Shown here: piece by piece, positions 45,720-55,600 of the stretch
How positions within the stretch are numbered: position 1 is the stretch's first letter
Layout of the letters: each line of letters opens with the position of its first letter
NCBI GenBank assembly: GCA_037045645.1
Contig: JBAOIH010000001.1
Location: 186,001-250,000, forward strand
Length of the DNA: 64,000 nt
Origin: Nocardioides sp.
Lineage (GTDB): Bacteria; Actinomycetota; Actinomycetes; Propionibacteriales; Nocardioidaceae
Direction of reading: 5' to 3'
Notes under the pieces: model-generated
Seen by the model: the letters and a program-made list of their open reading frames with translations, nothing else
What the model was told of the DNA's origin: nothing
Database searches by the model: none
Program-made: the position numbers and the translations under genes

Positions 45720-48041
45720 GAGATCGTACGCACGCCCGCGCGGGGCTGTTGGGAGCACTGGCGGCTGCTCTGTTGGCGCTGTTCGCCGGGTTGCTGGTGG
45801 CGCCACCGACGGCAACCGCAGCCGGGACCGCGTCGATCAGCGGGAAGGTGACTGACTCGGCTGGCACACCACTCGGGGGCGTCAGGGTCTACCTCTACCC
45901 CCACCCGAGCGGTTCGATGGTGGCGAACGCAACGACGGACAGCCAGGGCCGCTACACCCTCAGCGACCTGGAGGCTGGGTCCTACAGCGTCTACTACAAC
46001 ACCTATTCCAGCGCGCCCGACTTTCCTAGCCAGTACTGGTCGTCGAGCGGCCCGACCACCGACGACGATGCACTCACGCCCGTCACGGTTGGTGCAGGGG
46101 AGGCCAGGACGGGGATCGACGCAGCGCTCAAACGCTACCCCCGCCTCCGGGGAAAGGTGCTCGACGGCAGCGGTGTTCCGGTGGCTGGGGCACCGGTGAT
46201 CGTGGCCGAGAAAGAGTCGGGTGGCTACTACGACTGGCGCTATGCCAAGAGGGCGACTACCGCTGCGGACGGGACTTACGACGTGCGGGTCGACGTCGGG
46301 ACGCACAAAGTGAGGTTCGAAGGCACCGTCAGTACCCTCGCGGAGTACTACGACGACACGCAGGTCGAGGCCGCTGCCACGGAAATCACCGCAACGCTCG
46401 ATCAGGTCGTGACGGGGATCAACGCGACATTGGCCAAGGCGGCGCAGATCCAGGGTCGTGTGGTGGACACCAACGGAGTCGGGTTGGCGGGGATCAGCGT
46501 CAGCGTCAACAACCCAGGCGGTGGCCCCGGCGCATCCGCGACCACCGCCGCAGATGGAACGTACGTGGCTGGTGGACTGCGGGCTGGGACCTATGAGGTG
46601 TGCTTCTCCGATCCTCTGCGCGCAAGCGTCAGCCGTTGTTGGCAGGACCGACACCGCTACGAATCGGCGACACCGGTCGTCGTGGGCGCGGGTGCCACCG
46701 TCAGCGGCATCAACGCCACGCTGCGCAAGGCTGGCGCCATCACTGGACGCATCACCGTGCCCGCACAGTTCAGCGTCCGCAAGATCGAGGTGACCACATT
46801 CTTGTGGGATGCGGCGACCTCGACCTGGCTTCGCGACGGCTACTACGACGATGTCGACTCGGCAGGCAACTACTCGCTGACCGGATTGACCCCGGGTGAG
46901 CACATCATCTTGTTCAAGAACAGTTGGGGCGATGGTCCGGTCGGTCAGTACTGGGGTGGTGCCGGTCAACCCACCAAGGCAACCGCACAACGCATCACGG
47001 TGGCATCCGGAGGCAACATCACCGGCATCGACACCACGATGCGGGCGGGTGCCTCGATCAGCGGAACGATCAGGTCGGCGGCTGGCATGCCTTTGACGGA
47101 GGGCCGGATCGCTTCGCTGATCCGCACGGACGGACTGGAGAATCTCAGTTCGGGAGCCGGGTACGCCATGGCGGCCAGCGACGAGTCCTACAAACTCACC
47201 GGTATTGCGCCGGGCACCTACAAGGTGTGTTTCGAGGACCTCGACGAACAGTTGTTGAGTCAGTGCTGGAACGGCAAGTCGGATCCTCAATTCGACCCGA
47301 TTGTGGTCTCGTCCACAGACCAGGTGATTACAGGCATCGACGCGTCCCTTGCAACTGATCCGACGAAGAGCTTCTACGGCAGCGGCGTTGCTGTCACCGG
47401 GACCGCATCCGTAGGTTCGACCCTCACCGTCAGTCCGGGCACGTGGTACCCCAGCCCGGTGAGCTTATGGCTACCAGTGGCTCGCCGACGGCGTGACTTT
47501 GGCCGGTGAGACCGCATCCACGTACGTGCCCAAGAAGGAGACGGTGGGCAAGAAGGTGTCGGTACGTGTGACGGTCACGGGCTACGGCTTGAGGGACACT
47601 TCCGCGACGAGCCCCGAGACGACCCCGGTGACGGACGGGACCGTGCCCACCACCTCGCCCAGCCCCACCACCAGCCCGACGGTGTCGCCCAGCCCGACGA
47701 GCAGTCCCACGACCAGCCCGACGGTGTCGCCGACGTTGTCTCCCACGACCAGCCCGACGGCAACCGTCACCCCGCTGACGCTGGTCACCAAGCCGAAGGT
47801 CAAGGGCAAGCCGCGGATCGGCAAGCGCCTCAAGGTGGTGGGTGGAGTCTGGTCGCGTACGGATGTAAAGCTGGCCTATCGCTGGAAGGCCAACGGCAAG
47901 ACCATCAAGAAGGCTCGCAAGCGGGCCTGGAAGGTGTTGGCCAAGTATCGGGGCAAGCGGATCTCGGTCCTGGTCACTGCGTCGGCCCCAGGAGCCACGT
48001 CGGTCAAGGTGTTGCTGAAGGTCCGCCGCAAGGTGGCGTGA
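45716..48041 (+). CDS. secreted protein with repeated carboxypeptidase-regulatory (Cna-B-like) domains (one +1 frameshift)
   Basis: Signal peptide (LLGALAAALLALFAGLLVAPPTATA) is followed by about six repeats of roughly 90 residues with the pattern SGKVTDSAGTPLGGVRVYLY...SQGRYTLSDLEAGSYSVYY, the transthyretin-like carboxypeptidase-regulatory fold. A Ser/Pro/Thr linker (TTSPTVSPSPTSSP-type repeats) and a basic C-terminal domain (KVKGKPRIGKRLKVVGGVW) close the protein. The latter resembles domains that attach actinobacterial exoproteins to the wall. An extra T at 47465-47466 breaks the frame; removing it (SYGYQWLADGV) gives 774 residues. Probably a surface structural protein. Confidence 0.8.
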
Positions 48042-48047
48042 CGCGAT

Positions 48048-48080
48048 CCGGGGGCTGCTTCGACCCGACTCAGCCCCCGG
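48048..48080 (+). terminator. stem-loop after the surface-protein gene
   Basis: CCGGGGGCTG and CAGCCCCCGG form a perfect 10-bp GC stem with a 13-nt loop, 7 bp after the stop codon. There is no U-tract, as is common in actinobacteria. Confidence 0.7.
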
Positions 48081-48104
48081 TGTGGCCGCTAAGCACCCGG
48101 ATCT

Positions 48105-48141
48105 CCGGGGGTTGAGCGGACCGGAGTCCGCTCAACCCCGG
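48105..48141. terminator. strong stem-loop between convergent genes
   Basis: GGGGTTGAGCGGAC and GTCCGCTCAACCCC form a perfect 14-bp stem around a CGGA loop. The right arm contains the stop codon of the minus-strand ATPase gene. It can act as a bidirectional terminator. Confidence 0.7.
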
Positions 48142-49139
48142 GAGGAGCGCAGCGACTCTCGCAGCGCCTGATGCACCCCGTTCGGAGTCAGCACGCCGAG
48201 GAAGGTCGGCCCACGACGCACTCCGATCACCGATTTGTCGTCGCGCATCAGCGCCGCGAGCGCCTGCTCCAGGGTGGAGTCGATGTCGATCGCTCCCGCC
48301 AGATCGCCGGTCGAGACGCCGTCGAGAGGCTCCAACAGCGACTCCGACAACGGCGTCACCGAGAGCCGGCGCAGACCGCGGGTCGCGCCGACGAAGTCCG
48401 CGACGAAGTCGTTGGCCGGGCGCGCCAGCAGTTCGAACGGCCGGGCGTACTGCGCCATATAGCCACCGGTCCCGTCGACACCGAAGACGGCGACCCGGTC
48501 GCCGAGCTTCACCGCCTCGTCGATGTCGTGGGTGACCAGCACGACCGTCTTGTGCAGCGAACGTTGCAATTCCAAGAGGTCGTCTTGCAGCCGTTCGCGG
48601 ATCAGGGGGTCGACCGCGCCGAAGGGCTCGTCCATCAACAGAACCGGCGGATCCGCCGCCAGCGCACGCGCCACCCCGATCCGTTGCCGCTGGCCACCGG
48701 AGAGTTGGTGCGGATAGCGCGACGCGAAAACGGCCGGATCCAGGCCCACCAACGACAGCAGTTCGTGCGCACGGGCGCGCGCGGTCGACCGGGACTCACC
48801 CAGCAACGAGGGCACCGTCATCACGTTGCGCTCAATCGTCTGATGAGGGAAGAGCCCGACCTGCTGGATGACGTACCCGATGCCGCGACGCAGTTTCACC
48901 GGATCCGACGAGGTCACGTCGATCCCGTCGATCTCGATGCTCCCCGACGTGGGTTCGATCAGCCGATTGATCATCTTCAACGTCGTGGATTTGCCGCAGC
49001 CCGACGGCCCGACCAGGCACACCATCTCGCCGGCGGACACGCCCAGATCCAGTGAACGTACGGCGACCGTGCCGTCGTCGTAGGTCTTCCCGACACCGCT
49101 CAGTCGGATCATCTGGTCCGGTTCGGCGGTAGCGTCCAT
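48132..49139 (-). CDS. osmoprotectant (glycine betaine/carnitine/choline) ABC transporter ATP-binding protein, OpuCA-like
   Basis: The 335-residue ATPase has Walker A GPSGCGKST, Q-loop VIQQVGLFPHQ (typical of the betaine/proline OpuCA/ProV family), signature LSGGQRQRIGVARAL, Walker B VLLMDEPFGAVD and THDIDEA. A C-terminal CBS-like region (ALMRDDKSVIGVRRGPTFLG) follows, as in osmosensing OpuA/OpuCA. MDATAEP starts at 49139, but MIRLSGVGKTY at 49112 is a good alternative. It is divergent from its own permeases: the two start codons overlap in CATG. TAGGGT seven bases upstream (49152-49147, inside the permease) would be its -10. Confidence 0.9.
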   Translation of the reverse strand: MDATAEPDQMIRLSGVGKTYDDGTVAVRSLDLGVSAGEMVCLVGPSGCGKSTTLKMINRLIEPTSGSIEIDGIDVTSSDPVKLRRGIGYVIQQVGLFPHQTIERNVMTVPSLLGESRSTARARAHELLSLVGLDPAVFASRYPHQLSGGQRQRIGVARALAADPPVLLMDEPFGAVDPLIRERLQDDLLELQRSLHKTVVLVTHDIDEAVKLGDRVAVFGVDGTGGYMAQYARPFELLARPANDFVADFVGATRGLRRLSVTPLSESLLEPLDGVSTGDLAGAIDIDSTLEQALAALMRDDKSVIGVRRGPTFLGVLTPNGVHQALRESLRSSRG

Positions 49140-49858
49140 GTCCGTGACCCTACTGCCGGCGTACGTCTCCCGGGCCGATGCGCCGACGTGCTACTCCCGC
49201 ACGGTCAACGACTGGCTATGTGCCGACTACCTGCGAGATCGCAGCAGCGAGATCGCGGAGGCGACCGGTCAACACCTGGCTATCACCCTCGTTGCTGTGC
49301 TGGCCGGGCTCCTGATCGCCTTCCCGATCGCGCTGCTCGCCAGACGCTTTCCCCGGTTCGAAGCCGCGATCCTGGGCGTCACCACGGGCCTCTACACGAT
49401 CCCGTCGCTGGCGCTCTTTCCGCTGCTGGTGCCCTTCACCGGGCTGACGCCGACGACGGTGGTGATCGGTCTGGCGCTCTACGCGCTCACGATCCTGGTG
49501 CGCTCGATGCTCGAAGGGCTTCGAAGCGTGCCATCCGATGTCGTGGAGGCCGCCCGCGGGTTGGGCTATTCGCCCGGACGACTGTTGACCAGGATCGAGC
49601 TTCCCGCTGGCGATCCCGGTCATGATGGCCGGTCTGCGGGTCGCGACCGTCTCGACGGTGGCGCTGACCACGATCGGGTCGCTGGTGTCGTACGGCGGGC
49701 TCGGCAACCTGATCAAGGACGGCGTGGACACCAGATTCCGCGCCGAACTCTTGACCGCGTCGGTGCTCTGCGTGGTGCTCGCGGTGGTCCTCGACCTGAT
49801 CATCGTGCTCGCGCAGCGACTGCTCACTCCGTGGACGCACCGGGGGAGGACCGCATGA
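49138..49858 (+). CDS. osmoprotectant ABC transporter permease, OpuCB-like (one +1 frameshift)
   Basis: Membrane permease with five to six helices and the family's EAA loop (EAARGLGYSPGRLLTRIELP), for a quaternary amine importer. An extra C at 49603-49605 (CTTCCCGCTGG for CTTCCGCTGG) breaks the frame. After removal the chain continues AIPVMMAGLRVATVSTVALT and ends at 49858, giving 239 residues. The stop overlaps the next permease in ATGA. As written, the frame would run on into the second permease, a false fusion. The start may be GTG 49144 rather than ATG 49138, because TAGCGT at 49130-49135 is correctly spaced only for the later codon. Confidence 0.87.
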
Positions 49859-50622
49859 AGATCTTCGCGGACACCTGGACCTACCTGACCGAGTCGAGCA
49901 ACTGGACCGGTGACGGCGGGATGCTGGCGCTGCTGACCCAGCAGTTGTTGCTGACCTTCACCGCGCTGCTGGTGGCGATCGCGCTCGGCCTGCCGCTGGC
50001 GCTGTGGCTGGGACACCTCGGTCGTGGCGGCCTGCTCGCGATCAACATCTCCAACGTCGGCCGCGCGATCCCGACCTTCGCGCTGCTCGCGCTGCTCGTC
50101 ACCGCGGACTGGCCCGGCACCGACACGCTCGGGCCTTATGGCCGAGCGGGCCTGGCCACGCTGATCGCGCTCGCCCTCTTCGCGCTGCCGCCGATCATCA
50201 CGAACGGGTACGTCGCGATCCGTGAGGTCGCGCCCGAGGTGAAGGAGGCGGCGCGTGGGATGGGGATGACCGGCCCGCAACGCTTCTGGCGCGTGGAGTT
50301 GCCGCTCGCACTCCCGCTGGTCGCCAGCGGCGTACGACTCGCCCTCGTGCAGGTGTGGGCGACCGCCACGATCGCGGCTCTGGTGGCCGGGCCAGGACTC
50401 GGCCGAGTGATCACCGACGGCTTCTATCGGTCCAACTACGCCAAGGGCATCGCGGGCGCGGTCGTGATCGCGGTGGTGGCGCTCGTACTCGAAATCGCCG
50501 CCGCCGGAGTCCAGCGCGCCGCCGTGTGGCAAACGACGCACGGTAGTAGACGAGATCGGACGGGACTAATTCATCTCGGTGCGCTAGACAAGGGTCGTGG
50601 TGCAGCGGATGAACCTTCGTGA
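49855..50622 (+). CDS. osmoprotectant ABC transporter permease, OpuCD-like
   Basis: The 255-residue second permease of the OpuC-type importer has helices such as LLTQQLLLTFTALLVAIALG and FALLALLVTADWPG. Its EAA loop is VKEAARGMGMTGPQRFWRVELP. It starts inside the stop of the first permease. The C-terminus (after VLEIAAAGVQRAAV) runs over a poorly conserved tail that overlaps the beginning of ppk2 by about 26 bp. Confidence 0.9.
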   Translation: MKIFADTWTYLTESSNWTGDGGMLALLTQQLLLTFTALLVAIALGLPLALWLGHLGRGGLLAINISNVGRAIPTFALLALLVTADWPGTDTLGPYGRAGLATLIALALFALPPIITNGYVAIREVAPEVKEAARGMGMTGPQRFWRVELPLALPLVASGVRLALVQVWATATIAALVAGPGLGRVITDGFYRSNYAKGIAGAVVIAVVALVLEIAAAGVQRAAVWQTTHGSRRDRTGLIHLGALDKGRGAADEPS

Positions 50623-51493
50623 GTACATCGACAAGCTCCGGGTCGAGGGCTACCGAGTCGAGGACGCCTCGGGCGAGGACCCCGTCCTGATCGCTCCGGA
50701 CGGTTCGGCGGTCGAGACCTGGCGGCAGGGTTACCCGTACGACGAGTTGCTCGATCGCGAACACTACGAGCAGGAGAAGTACGACCTCCAGGTCGAGTTG
50801 CTCAAGTTCCAGTACTGGACCCAAGACGTCGGTGCCAAGCACGTCATCGTCTTCGAGGGCCGCGACGCCGCCGGCAAGGGCGGCACCATCAAACGCTTCA
50901 CCGAGCACCTCAACCCTCGTGCCGCGCGCGTGGTGGCGCTGAACAAGCCGTCCTCCACCGAGAAGGGGCAGTGGTACTTCCAGCGCTACATCCAGCACCT
51001 GCCCACCGAGGGCGAGATCGTGCTCTTCGACCGCAGTTGGTACAACCGCGCCGGCGTCGAGCGGGTGATGGGTTTTTGCACCGACGAGGAGTACGACACC
51101 TTCATGCGGCAGGCGCCCCGCTTCGAGCAGATGCTCGTGGAGAGCGGCTGCACGGTGACGAAGTTCTGGTTCTCGGTGACCCAGGATGAGCAGCGCACCC
51201 GCTTCGCCCTGCGCCAGATCGACCCCGTACGCCAGTGGAAACTGTCGCCGATGGACTTGGAGAGCCTTGACCGCTGGGAGGACTACACCGCGGCGAAAGA
51301 GGCGAACTTCAACCTCACGGACAAGAAGTACGCCCCCTGGATCGTGGTGAAGTCCAACGACAAGAAGCGGGCCAGGATCAACGCCATCCGCGCCTTCCTG
51401 GACCAGTTCGACTACGAAGGCAAGGACCCCCGCGTCATCTATCCGGCCGATCCCGACATCGTGTCGCGCGCCAAGCACACCGAGGGCGACTGA
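50597..51493 (+). CDS. ppk2: polyphosphate kinase 2 (class I)
   Basis: The 298-residue PPK2 reversibly transfers phosphate between polyphosphate and nucleoside diphosphates, chiefly making GTP/ATP. Walker A is GRDAAGKGG, the Walker B and lid region is VLFDRSWYNRAGVERVMGF, and conserved KFWFSVTQDEQRTRF and RWEDYTAAKE follow. Length fits the single-domain class I. GTG at 50597 is preceded by TAGACA six bases upstream; ATG 50609 is an alternative. It separates the permeases from the binding protein of the osmoprotectant system, an unusual arrangement. Confidence 0.92.
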   Translation: MVQRMNLREYIDKLRVEGYRVEDASGEDPVLIAPDGSAVETWRQGYPYDELLDREHYEQEKYDLQVELLKFQYWTQDVGAKHVIVFEGRDAAGKGGTIKRFTEHLNPRAARVVALNKPSSTEKGQWYFQRYIQHLPTEGEIVLFDRSWYNRAGVERVMGFCTDEEYDTFMRQAPRFEQMLVESGCTVTKFWFSVTQDEQRTRFALRQIDPVRQWKLSPMDLESLDRWEDYTAAKEANFNLTDKKYAPWIVVKSNDKKRARINAIRAFLDQFDYEGKDPRVIYPADPDIVSRAKHTEGD

Positions 51494-51642
51494 CCCCAGC
51501 CGGTCGACGGCGTCCAGGCCCCGCAGGGGTGTGGGCCTGACAACGCCGAACCGGCATGATGTGTCGGGGCTCGACCGAGCTTGCACAACCGGACACGCGT
51601 GGTCTGCCAAGAAGTAGCCACGGGACACAGAAGGTGACCACG

Positions 51643-52575
51643 ATGCATATCCGCCGAGCGGCCACAGCCACGCTGGCCACGCTCACGCTCTTCGCCGCGA
51701 CCTCCTGTGCGAGCGACGACCTGGCCGACGACGGCGGTGACAGCGGCGACAAGGGCGCGGTCACGATCTCGGGCCAGAGCTTTCCCGAGGCCACCCTGGT
51801 CGCCTCGATGTACGAGCAACTGCTCGCCGATGCCGGCTACGACCCCACGGTCAAACTGGTCGACACCCGCGACGTGTACATGAAGATCTTCCCCGGCGAC
51901 GTCGACATCGTGCCGGAGTACGTCGGCGGCATCGTCGACTTCCTCAACACCACCGAGAACGGTGCGGACGCCGAGGCCCTGACCACCAGCGATGCCGAAG
52001 AGTCGATCGAGGCGGCCGAGTCGCTGCTGGACGACAAGTTGATCACCCTGCTCGATCCGAGCGAGGCCACCGACACCAACGCCTTCTTCGTGACGAAGGA
52101 GTACTCCGAGTCCGAGGGGGTCACCAAGCTCTCGGACCTCAAGGGCAAGACCATCACCTTGGCCGCAGCGCCCGACTGCGAGGAGCGGGTCGACTGTGCC
52201 AAGGGCCTGACCGACACGTACGGCGTGAAGATCAAGGAGGTGCTCAAACTCGGTTTCGCCTCCGACCAGACCTATCAGTCGGTGCTCGACGGTGAGTCGC
52301 AGTTGGGTCTGACCTCCACGACGGACGGCACCTTGGACAGCCAAGGACTGGTGCTGCTCGACGACGACCAGCAGATCCAGACCGCGCAGAATCTCGTCCC
52401 GGCGGTCTCGTCGGACTTCCTCGCCGACAACGAAGAGGTCGAAGACCTGCTCGACGAGCTGATGGGCAAACTCACCACCGAGAACCTCACCGAACTCAAC
52501 GGTCAGGTCGCGGTGGATCGCAAGAAGCCCGAGGACGTCGCCAAGGAGTTCCTGGAGTCGCAGGGACTGCTCTGA
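51643..52575 (+). CDS. osmoprotectant ABC transporter substrate-binding lipoprotein, OpuCC-like
   Basis: The 310-residue binding protein of the OpuAC/OpuCC family would catch betaine, choline or carnitine. The signal ends in a relaxed lipobox (AATSC, Cys near residue 25). The mature part opens VTISGQSFPEATLVASMYEQLL and contains DVDIVPEYVGGIVDFLN, the family's ligand-pocket region. The ATG at 51643 has AAGGTGA upstream; a longer frame starting at 51556 has no ribosome site. It completes the importer with the ATPase and permeases on the other side of ppk2. Confidence 0.9.
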   Translation: MHIRRAATATLATLTLFAATSCASDDLADDGGDSGDKGAVTISGQSFPEATLVASMYEQLLADAGYDPTVKLVDTRDVYMKIFPGDVDIVPEYVGGIVDFLNTTENGADAEALTTSDAEESIEAAESLLDDKLITLLDPSEATDTNAFFVTKEYSESEGVTKLSDLKGKTITLAAAPDCEERVDCAKGLTDTYGVKIKEVLKLGFASDQTYQSVLDGESQLGLTSTTDGTLDSQGLVLLDDDQQIQTAQNLVPAVSSDFLADNEEVEDLLDELMGKLTTENLTELNGQVAVDRKKPEDVAKEFLESQGLL

Positions 52576-52605
52576 GCCGCGACCCGGGATCGCGACGAGG
52601 TGGGG

Positions 52606-52611
52606 GATACT
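52606..52611 (+). promoter_or_regulatory. -10 element of leaderless promoter for the glycopolymer cluster
   Basis: GATACT ends 7 nt before the GTG at 52619. No ribosome site is present. It would drive the first gene of the surface-polymer block. Confidence 0.4.
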
Positions 52612-52618
52612 GACCCCC

Positions 52619-55600
52619 GTGCCGTTGAGAGATCGGGTCGGGTCCGTCCTGCGAGTCACCGGACGCGCACTCCCCCCGGGTACGCGTAGTTGGGCCGGCA
52701 GGGCGTCGCGACGTTTCCGCAAGGAGTTCCGCGGACCGCTGGTAAGCGTCGTCCTCGCCGTGAGCGACGACGAGACCACCAAGATCGGCCCGATGCTGGC
52801 GGACCTCCGCGCGTCGGGGCACCGCAATCTCGAAGTGCTCGTCGTGCCGTACGGGCGCGCGAACGAGGTGACCGCGTCGGCTGCGGAGCAGGAGCAGGCC
52901 GACTGGCGGATCCGGCTGCTCGACCCGGTGGCGGGTGATCGCGGCGCCGCGCGCAACGCCGGCGCCGGTCAGGCCCGGGGTCGTTATCTGCAGTTCGTCA
53001 ACGGTGGTGACAACCTGCCGCCGCACGCGATCCCCACCCTGGTGGCCGCCCTCGAACGGACCGGCTCAGACCAGGCGGTAGGCGCTATCGGGCAGGTCGC
53101 CTCGGCCTCGGTGACCGGTGACGCGGCCGTACGCGTGGGGCGCCGCGAGCGCAGCTTCGGTGCGACTCTGGCAACCGTTCCGAGTGCGGTGCTCGACCTC
53201 GGGGTGGGCAACCGACTTCTGCGGCGCGACCTGTGGCAGCGCGCCGGGCTGGCGTTCACCGGTGACGCCAAGCAGGATCGTGACCTCGCCCTGGCTTCCT
53301 ACAAGGCGGCGCGAACCTTCGACTTCCTCGACCGGATGGTCTATCTACCGACCGGTCGCAAGGACGGCGCCTCGGTCGGCAGGATGGAACGCTTCCTCGC
53401 CGAGTTGCCGCAGTTCGCCCGAGATCAGCGCAGGCTGGCCGACGAAGTGGCGGAGTTGGGCGTACCCCAGGCTCAGGATGCCTGGCTGGTGGGTGTCCTC
53501 GACATCTCGATTCAGCCCTTCCTCGATGATGTCGAGCGCGCCGACGACACCGAATGGGAGTCGCTGCGTGCCCTTGCGATCGAACTGCTCGAACAGGCCG
53601 GAGCGTCCGTCTGGCCGCAACTGCGCGCCAGTTCCAAGGTCAAACTCTGGCTGTTGCGAGAAGGCCGTCGTACCGACCTGGAGGACTACAACCAAGCGCG
53701 CTGGTTCCAACGCGGCGAGACGCCGACTCACCTGGTCGGCGACACGGTCATCGCGCAACTGCCGTTCGTCGAAGACCCCACGGTGCCGCGTAGTTGCTTC
53801 GAGATGTCCGAGGGTGAGGTCACCCTGCAGGTCATCGTCCGCGGCGCGGCGTGGCGCGGTGACCTGATCGAGCTCGATCTGCTGACTCGGATCGACTTCG
53901 TACACCTGGACGAGCGCCCCGAGATCGAGGCGTTCCTCGTGCAGGTGGGCGGGGATGCCAGGGTGCCCTTGACGGTGACCCCGCTCGACGATCCGGATGC
54001 GAACGAGCAGAGTCGCCGGCGGTTCCAGGACTCCCACCCGGGCGCCTGCCGGGTCACGGTCGATCCGCGAGCGGTTGCCGCCGTCGCCCGCCCTGGTGAC
54101 GTGACCGGCTTCGACCTGGAGATCCGACTCACGATCACGACGCCCGAGGGACAGATCTCCCGGGTTGGTGGCATCGCCCGAGTCGACGACCGCAGTGCGG
54201 CCGGGCTGCTCGCGGGAGAGCAGTTGGCTCCGCGGCCGGTGCGCGGGCAGGAGTCCGGTGGTGTGCTCATCGGCATCCTGCGCCGAGGCCAGGTGCCCGC
54301 ACTCGACGAGGCGGGTCTGGTCACGATTGCGGCTCTGCCCGATCCAGGTGTGCGGTTGACCCAGGCCCGCCTCGACGGTCGCCGATTCACCGGCACGGTG
54401 GCGGTAGACGACCGCGCCATCACCGAACTGCGCCTCACCCAACTCGATCGAGTGGTCAAGGTGGCGTTGAACGGGACCGGCGGCCAGCGCTCGTTCGAGG
54501 TCACCGTCCCCGCATCCGCCCGTGGTCAGAGTCACTGGATCCTGGAGGACTGCGTGCCGGAGACCACCACGCAGCCAGGACCGCTCATACTGCGTCGTTC
54601 CCCACTGGGTGCGGGTGCGCTGGTCGAGACCCGGGACCTGCTCGAGGTCGAACGCTTCGTCTTCGCAGAGACCGAGATCGTGATCGAGGGCCGCTGGCCG
54701 ATGGGCCACGCGCCCGCGGGAGTCGAGGTGACCCTGGTCGACGGCGCCCACACGCTCGCCGCGGAGCCGGTCGAGTCGACCGACGACGGTTGGCGAGCGC
54801 GAGTCTCCTTGCTGCGCACCCCGTGGGGCAGGGAGGTCTTCGCCCCACCTGGTCGCTACCTGGTGACCGTACGCACGACTGCCGGTCGTGGTCGGGCGGC
54901 GTTGCTGCCTTCGGCGTACGAGCCGGCGTACGCGACCTGGAGCAGCGAGCGGATCCGACTGTCGGTCAACTGCCTGGGCAACGCCGAGGCGGGCGTACGG
55001 ATCCAGCAGCCGATCGCGGTCGAGGACTTCGGGCCCTACGGCCAGGAGCGGCTGCGCGAATGGGCGCTCTCGTCCGACCTCGCGATCGATCCCCGCCGGG
55101 TCTATCTGCAGGCCTATCAGGGACAGAGCGCCACTGACAGCCAACTGGCGATCCACGAGGAACTGCGGCACAGCCACCCCGAACTCGAACTCGTCTGGGG
55201 GATCGCCGACTACTCCTCGTGGGTGCCCGAGGGTGCCCGTCCGGTCGTGCTGCACAGCCGCGACTGGTACGAGGCGATCGGCTCGGCCGCCCACCTGGTG
55301 ATGAACGTCGACTTCGAGCGCTGGTTCTCACCCAAGCCGGGCCAGCGTGTGCTCCAGACCTTCCACGGCTATCCCGCCAAGTCGATGGGCATCGGCATGT
55401 GGGAGGGCAAGGACTACACCCCGCGCCGCCTCGCGCTGGAGTTGGCGCGTACGTCGGGCGACTGGGACCTGATCCTCACCCCCAGCCCGGAGATGGACCA
55501 GTACTACCGGCGCGAATATCGCTACGAGGGGGAGATCCACAACCAGGGATATCCGCGCGCCGACGCACTGGTGGGCGAGCGAGCCGTACGCCGTCGGGCC

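Noticed and set aside
49138..50622. Apparent 494-residue double permease
   Set aside because: A single extra C near 49604 creates the read-through. The corrected first permease ends in an ATGA overlap with the second.
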